From assembly GCF_018390735.1 (NCBI RefSeq), contig NZ_JAHBCL010000006.1, positions 62,001 through 126,000 of the forward strand: 64,000 bases of DNA, read 5' to 3'. The DNA comes from Fusibacter paucivorans. GTDB taxonomy: Bacteria; Bacillota; Clostridia; Peptostreptococcales; Acidaminobacteraceae. Both the position numbers and the translations under genes were made by a program. The notes beneath the pieces were generated by a model, which ran no database searches, had not been told where the DNA came from, and saw only the letters and a program-made list of their open reading frames with translations. Below are positions 59,316-64,000 of this stretch, one piece after another (the stretch's first letter is position 1; every line of letters begins with the position of its first letter).

Positions 59316-60824
59316 CTAATGCTTATGCGCTACTCTTGTACCAGTGCTAATGGCACCAACCGGACAAACCACAGCACACAAATGGCATCCGACACACTTA
59401 TCCGCCAATAGTCTCGGCGTTCTGTCTGATGTTAGTGTCAACGCCTGATGACCGCCATCATCACAAGAAACGTAACATCTGCCGCAGCCAATGCACTTGA
59501 TTCGATCAAACTTGGGATACGCAATGGATTGTCGATTCAAAGCCTCGGAAGAAACGAGATTTGGCAATGCCTTGCCGACAATTTCCTGAATTTTTGTATA
59601 CCCTTGTGACTGCAAATAGCGTTTCATGCCGTCAATCATATCATCAATCACACGGTAACCATATTGCATAACCGAAGTAGTTACCTGTAGGTTTTCACAG
59701 CCCATCGCCATAAATTCTGCGGCATCCCGCCATGTTTCTATGCCGCCCATGCCACTAATAGGCGCAGCTGATAGCTGAAAGTGCTTTTTCATATCATGAA
59801 TAAAACGCAGTGCTATGGGTTTCACCGTTTTACCGGAGTACCCGCCGACACAGGATTTTCCCTCTACAGAAGGTTCTGAGCCAAAAGAGCCCAAATCGAC
59901 ATTCATAATACTCTTAATGGTATTAATCGCCGCGATTCCCGTTGCACCGGCTTCCATTGCGGCAATGGCAGGCGGCTCCATATTACCAACATTCGGCGTC
60001 ATTTTGGCAAGTACAGGCAAATGTGTTCCTGCGAGCGTCGCTTTTGTATATTTATAGACGAGTTCGGGATCTTGCCCCACATCGGAGCCAAGACCATCGC
60101 CAGACATGTGCGGACACGAAAAATTGCATTCAATGATATCTGCGCCTGCTTCTGTGACGACTTTCGCCAAATACGTCCATTCCGCTTCATTCTGTCCTAA
60201 AATTGAAGCAATCAGCACTTTATTGGGATAATCTTTTTTCAGCTTTCTGAAATAGCTTAAATTTTCTTCCAGTGTATGATCTGATATCTGCTCAATATTT
60301 TTAAAGCCTATAAAGGAATTGCCTTCTTTGCGTATGCCGGCGAATCTCGGTGATACTTCTTCCGGTACAAAAGTGCCCACCGTTTTAAAACAAGCACCAC
60401 CCCATCCCATTTCAAATGCACGCGCCACCATCTCATAATTACTGGCGACAACAGACGATGAAAGAAAAAACGGATTTTCGCAATGAACACCGCAAAAGTC
60501 AATACTGAGGTCTACATTCGAATCAATTGCTTCTGTGTTTGTTTCAGCCGCACCTGCACTGGCAAACATCATAAAACCTTTAATATCTACCGGTCGATCA
60601 ATTTTACTTTTTACACAATGCGCTTGACACGTTTGCAGTTCACATGAAGCACAAACATCACCGGATGCTTTGGCAAAGGCACCTATCACGTTGTCAAATC
60701 GATAAGCGAGTAAAACACCCGCCGGATCTTGACCTTGAGGACAGTGTTTGGTACAAGGTGCATCATGGCAAAGCAAGCACCCGTCTGATTCATTTTTTGC
60801 TGCAAAAGCGCTAAGTGGCGACAT
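59316..60824 (-). CDS. preA: NAD-dependent dihydropyrimidine dehydrogenase subunit PreA-like, with N-terminal Fe-S-type extension
   Basis: IDFCGVHCENPFFLSSSVVASNYEMVARAFEMGWGGACFKTVG; C-terminal CIGCGRCYVSC and CVGCHLCAVVCP; N-terminal CLLCHDAPCTKHCPQGQDP...CASCELQTCQAHC. Confidence 0.88.
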   Translation of the reverse strand: MSPLSAFAAKNESDGCLLCHDAPCTKHCPQGQDPAGVLLAYRFDNVIGAFAKASGDVCASCELQTCQAHCVKSKIDRPVDIKGFMMFASAGAAETNTEAIDSNVDLSIDFCGVHCENPFFLSSSVVASNYEMVARAFEMGWGGACFKTVGTFVPEEVSPRFAGIRKEGNSFIGFKNIEQISDHTLEENLSYFRKLKKDYPNKVLIASILGQNEAEWTYLAKVVTEAGADIIECNFSCPHMSGDGLGSDVGQDPELVYKYTKATLAGTHLPVLAKMTPNVGNMEPPAIAAMEAGATGIAAINTIKSIMNVDLGSFGSEPSVEGKSCVGGYSGKTVKPIALRFIHDMKKHFQLSAAPISGMGGIETWRDAAEFMAMGCENLQVTTSVMQYGYRVIDDMIDGMKRYLQSQGYTKIQEIVGKALPNLVSSEALNRQSIAYPKFDRIKCIGCGRCYVSCDDGGHQALTLTSDRTPRLLADKCVGCHLCAVVCPVGAISTGTRVAHKH

Positions 60825-60836
60825 ACACGTCCTCCT

Positions 60837-60931
60837 TTCTTTTTATCTTTATTTCTTTTTATCTTTATTTCTTTTTATCTTTATTTCTTTTTATCTCTAT
60901 CTCTCTTTATTTCTCTTTTTATCTCTCTTTT
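60837..60931. repeat. 16-bp tandem repeat (CTTTTTATCTTTATTT) and degenerate continuation
   Basis: About three exact copies then degraded copies, ending at the preA Shine-Dalgarno (AAAGGAGG on minus strand). Confidence 0.9.
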
Positions 60932-61090
60932 AGTTTTTCTATAACTCTGTATCAATCCAACTTGCCAAATCCTTGCTATCTCTCACTGTCGATTTCTTGT
61001 TTCTCTATTTTCTTTATGGTTTTCTACGCTTTACAAACAGCGTTGCGCAGTCATTTTTAATTGTTGAATGCATTCATATACAGATACGTT

Positions 61091-62461
61091 TTAATCATTG
61101 CGACTGGCACGTTTTACGAATTGACCCCATCCGGCTTCACCGACGAATTCACCATCTTTATAGACGAGCTTTCCTCTGGAAAATGTCATCACCGGATAAC
61201 CATTCAGCGATTTGCCTTCCCAGATCGTATGATCGTAATCCGAATGCATATTGTCAACACTAATCGTTAACGTCTTCTCAGGATCGTAAATGACGATATC
61301 TGCGTCTTTGCCGACTGTCAGCGATCCTTTTGACGTACAGCCGAAGATTTTCGCCGGATTTGTCGAACAGAGTTCTACAGCTCTGCTGAATGAGATTTTG
61401 CCGTCATTTGCCGCAGCCAGCATATACGGATAGAGGTTTTCAACCCCTGCACAGCCATTTGGTATTTTCGTGAAATCATCCTTGCCCCAGTCTTTTTCAT
61501 AGCTTTGGAAAGGACAGTGATCGGTAGCAACCGTATCAATCTGACCATTTTGAATGGCTTTCCAGAGAGCGTCCTGACTTTCCTGTCCTTTCATCGGCGG
61601 TGAACAGACGAAATTACGGCCGTCTTCACGCTTATACACTTCACTGGTAAATTCCAGATACTGCGGGCACGTTTCAACGTAAATATCGTGCCCTTCTCGT
61701 TTGGCATCTATGGCAGCTTCAAGCCCTTCTTTATCAGCCATGTGTACAATGTACAACGGTGCCTCTAAATGCTTCGCCCAGTGAATGCCGCGTTTATCCG
61801 CTTCTGCTTCCACGTATTCAGGTCTGGAAAGGTAGTGATACCAAGGCGATAACTTGCCTTCTGCGACAAATTTAGCAACATTTAAGTCGATAAGATCCGG
61901 ATTTTCAGCATGAAGATTAATCATAGCACCAATCTCCTTTGCACGTGCGAGCAACTTGGCAAATGTACCGTCATCAACCATCATGCCTTCTTTTTTGTAG
62001 ACAAAGAAACATTTAAAACTCGTAATCCCTTCTTCAACGGCTGTTGCCATCTCTTCGATAATTTTGCCTTCCTCAATGTCGGTGATGCAGCAATGGAAGG
62101 CATAGTCAATACAGGCTTCCGCCTCGCATATTTTCTTTTTATCGTTAATCAGTCCCATAATGCCTGTCCCCTTGCGCTGTACCGGGTAATCAAATACCGT
62201 GGTAACACCGCCGCATGCTGCCGCTCGGGTACCAGAGAAATAACCGTCCGCTGAAACCGTACCGCCAAAAGGCATGGCAAGATGGGTGTGTACATCAATG
62301 GCGCCGGGCAATACGAGTTTACCTTTTGCATCAATAACTGTTGTAGCCGTTTCTGGCAAAAGTGTTCCAATGGCAACGATTTTGCCATCTTTCACGGCAA
62401 GATCCGCTGAATAGGTTTCTGATGATGTTACAATGGTGCCGTTCTTTATTAATAAATCCAT
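61091..62461 (-). CDS. hydA: dihydropyrimidinase
   Basis: MDLLIKNGTIVTSSETYSADLAVKDGKIVAIG...GAIDVHTHLAMPFGGTVSADGYFSGTRAAACGGVTTVFDY...VATDHCPF. Confidence 0.93.
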   Translation of the reverse strand: MDLLIKNGTIVTSSETYSADLAVKDGKIVAIGTLLPETATTVIDAKGKLVLPGAIDVHTHLAMPFGGTVSADGYFSGTRAAACGGVTTVFDYPVQRKGTGIMGLINDKKKICEAEACIDYAFHCCITDIEEGKIIEEMATAVEEGITSFKCFFVYKKEGMMVDDGTFAKLLARAKEIGAMINLHAENPDLIDLNVAKFVAEGKLSPWYHYLSRPEYVEAEADKRGIHWAKHLEAPLYIVHMADKEGLEAAIDAKREGHDIYVETCPQYLEFTSEVYKREDGRNFVCSPPMKGQESQDALWKAIQNGQIDTVATDHCPFQSYEKDWGKDDFTKIPNGCAGVENLYPYMLAAANDGKISFSRAVELCSTNPAKIFGCTSKGSLTVGKDADIVIYDPEKTLTISVDNMHSDYDHTIWEGKSLNGYPVMTFSRGKLVYKDGEFVGEAGWGQFVKRASRND

Positions 62462-62559
62462 AGCATTACCTCCTTACGCTTTTTCTGCTTATTTCCTGAC
62501 AACTTATTCGCGATAACTGTTTGAATAAAGGTTAGCTTTTAACGGCCAAAATTTTGACA

Positions 62560-63678
62560 TTACATGGCGTTAAGCGCTTCTTGATACATGTTCATAATAT
62601 CTTCTTTAGCTGGCTTAACCAGACAATTCAATACATTGGATGTCTTTAATACTTTTTGTGTATAATGCTCAATTTCATCTTCACTTAAATGGACACCTTC
62701 GCCAATCATCGGCAAGATCAATTTATCCATTGATTCAATACTGTCATATCCCATAACGCTTACAATCTTATCCGCTAAATCTGAATCCTGCTTCGATACC
62801 AGTTTTAAATAACTGCCCATGAGCAAGCCATTTGCTTTGCCGTGATCAATACCTTTGGAATACGTCAGTGCATAACCCATTGCATGCACCACTGTCGTCC
62901 CCGTTTGCGCAATGACGATGCCCGCCATAAAAGATGCGTAAAGCAGCTTGTCACGCATTTCTGACGTCATTTTGACATCATCACCCATCCCCGCAATTGC
63001 TTTCAGCGTTTCCATAATGGATCGAATACTCTCCATTGCAAGGGCATCTGAGATAAAAGAACGTCGTACAGAAAGCATTCCTTCAACTGCATGCGACAGT
63101 GCATCAACCGCTGTGTTCACAAGGGTTGTATAAGAAAGCGCTTCCATGTATTTGGAATCCAAAAATGCAATGGCCGGGAAAATATAATTGGATGCGATCC
63201 CCGTCTTCGTCTGCATGGCATCATTGGTTAAAATCGAGTATTGTGTCACTTCCGACCCCGTTCCGGCTGTGGTTGGTACGGCCACAATCGGCAGAACTTT
63301 GTTTTCATACTTGCCGCTGAACAATGCAGAAGGCTCAATATCCTGTGCTGCCAACAGTGCAATGGCCTTGCCTGCATCCATTGGCGAACCACCGCCAATG
63401 GCGATGATAAAATCCACATCATTCGCTTTCGCAAGCGCCGCACCTTCATAAGCACACGCCACTGTCGGATTGCTCATGACTTTATCGTAAACGAGATAGG
63501 TGATGCCAACGGCTTCAAGTGCTGACATAATGTCCTTTGCAGAGCCATTTAATTTCGCTGACCGCGCACCTGTTACCAGCATGGCCCGTTTACCTAGCGT
63601 TTTGAACACATCACTGTGATTTAAAATACAATCCTCGCCAATAATCGCGCGGGTTGGCATATAATATTGATAATTCAT
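62560..63678 (-). CDS. iron-containing alcohol dehydrogenase
   Basis: IIAIGGGSPMDAGKAIALLAA, VPTTAGTGSEVTQYSILTN, ALSHAVEGMLS, VVHAMGYALTYSKGIDHGKANGLL. Confidence 0.93.
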   Translation of the reverse strand: MNYQYYMPTRAIIGEDCILNHSDVFKTLGKRAMLVTGARSAKLNGSAKDIMSALEAVGITYLVYDKVMSNPTVACAYEGAALAKANDVDFIIAIGGGSPMDAGKAIALLAAQDIEPSALFSGKYENKVLPIVAVPTTAGTGSEVTQYSILTNDAMQTKTGIASNYIFPAIAFLDSKYMEALSYTTLVNTAVDALSHAVEGMLSVRRSFISDALAMESIRSIMETLKAIAGMGDDVKMTSEMRDKLLYASFMAGIVIAQTGTTVVHAMGYALTYSKGIDHGKANGLLMGSYLKLVSKQDSDLADKIVSVMGYDSIESMDKLILPMIGEGVHLSEDEIEHYTQKVLKTSNVLNCLVKPAKEDIMNMYQEALNAM

Positions 63679-63686
63679 AAAACCCC

Positions 63687-64000
63687 CTATAGCATTGTTT
63701 CATCTACAATTGTCAGTACGTCATCCATAATCGCCATTGCTTCTTTAAGTTCTGCTTCATTAATAATCAGCGGCGGTGCAACGATGATACAGTTTTCATG
63801 TGTATACGTTGAAAAACCGCGTTCGCTGAGCATGCCGTTAATCTTTGGCATCAACTTATCCGGATCACCGTCATATGGCACAAGTGCTTCTTTCGTCGCC
63901 TTGTCTTTTACGAGTTCAACAGCTGAGAAGAGGCCAATGTAACGAACATCGCCAACACAGGCATGTTTTGACTTTAAAGTTTCCAGTAAATCTCCAAGTA
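63687..64000 (-). CDS. class III (omega) aminotransferase, C-terminal part (runs off window end)
   Basis: Reverse strand LLGDLLETLKSKHACVGDVRYIGLFSAVELVKDKATKEALVPYDGDPDKLMPKINGMLSERGFSTYTHENCIIVAPPLIINEAELKEAMAIMDDVL. Confidence 0.85.
   Translation of the reverse strand, partial: LGDLLETLKSKHACVGDVRYIGLFSAVELVKDKATKEALVPYDGDPDKLMPKINGMLSERGFSTYTHENCIIVAPPLIINEAELKEAMAIMDDVLTIVDETML

Noticed and set aside
60748-61060. Plus-strand Phe/Leu-rich ORFs over 60.75-61.06 kb
   Set aside because: They are translations of the 16-bp pyrimidine tandem repeat; low complexity, not credible proteins.

Overview
This 64 kb window looks like chromosomal DNA of an anaerobic Firmicute (Clostridia-like). The inference rests on gene content: nifHI1I2DK, iorAB, nfn-type oxidoreductases and reductive pyrimidine degradation. 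Most genes lie on the minus strand. No rRNA, tRNA, CRISPR array, transposase, integrase or phage gene was recognised.

Main blocks, left to right:
- UxaA/SAF fragment and KdgT permease, with a PrpR_N-type sigma-54 activator.
- GGDEF protein; B3/4-domain protein with a divergent MerR regulator.
- DUF4956/VTC pair with a divergent two-component system.
- IclR regulator; iorBA plus a membrane protein; P1 peptidase; NfnAB-like pair.
- Two ABC-2 transporter operons back to back, one with an ECF-type sigma factor and one with a LytTR regulator.
- [2Fe-2S] ferredoxin and nifHI1I2DK, with no nifENB in the window.
- RarD-like transporter.
- A self-contained PTS-dependent dihydroxyacetone kinase operon (dhaL-dhaM-ptsH-ptsI-dhaK). 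Next to it is a sigma-54 activator that carries an HPr-like domain.
- Carbonic anhydrase, DUF302, a second GGDEF protein, a BASS symporter with a cupin-PocR-AraC regulator, and ilvD.
- A 2146-aa secreted multi-Ig protein beside an SLH protein.
- A reductive pyrimidine catabolism cluster with an NMT1-type ABC transporter.

The most interesting observations are: (1) the HPr-PAS-PAS-sigma-54 regulator beside the dha/PTS operon, whose dhaL promoter has a sigma-54 -24/-12 element inside a perfect inverted repeat; (2) a nifH leader of about 300 nt with two tandem U-tract hairpins and a segment able to act as an antiterminator; (3) a MerR-type 19-bp-spacer promoter driving a B3/4-domain gene; (4) a mirror-image divergent promoter between the VTC/DUF4956 genes and the two-component genes. 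All family calls come from reading the translated sequences. No database search was run.
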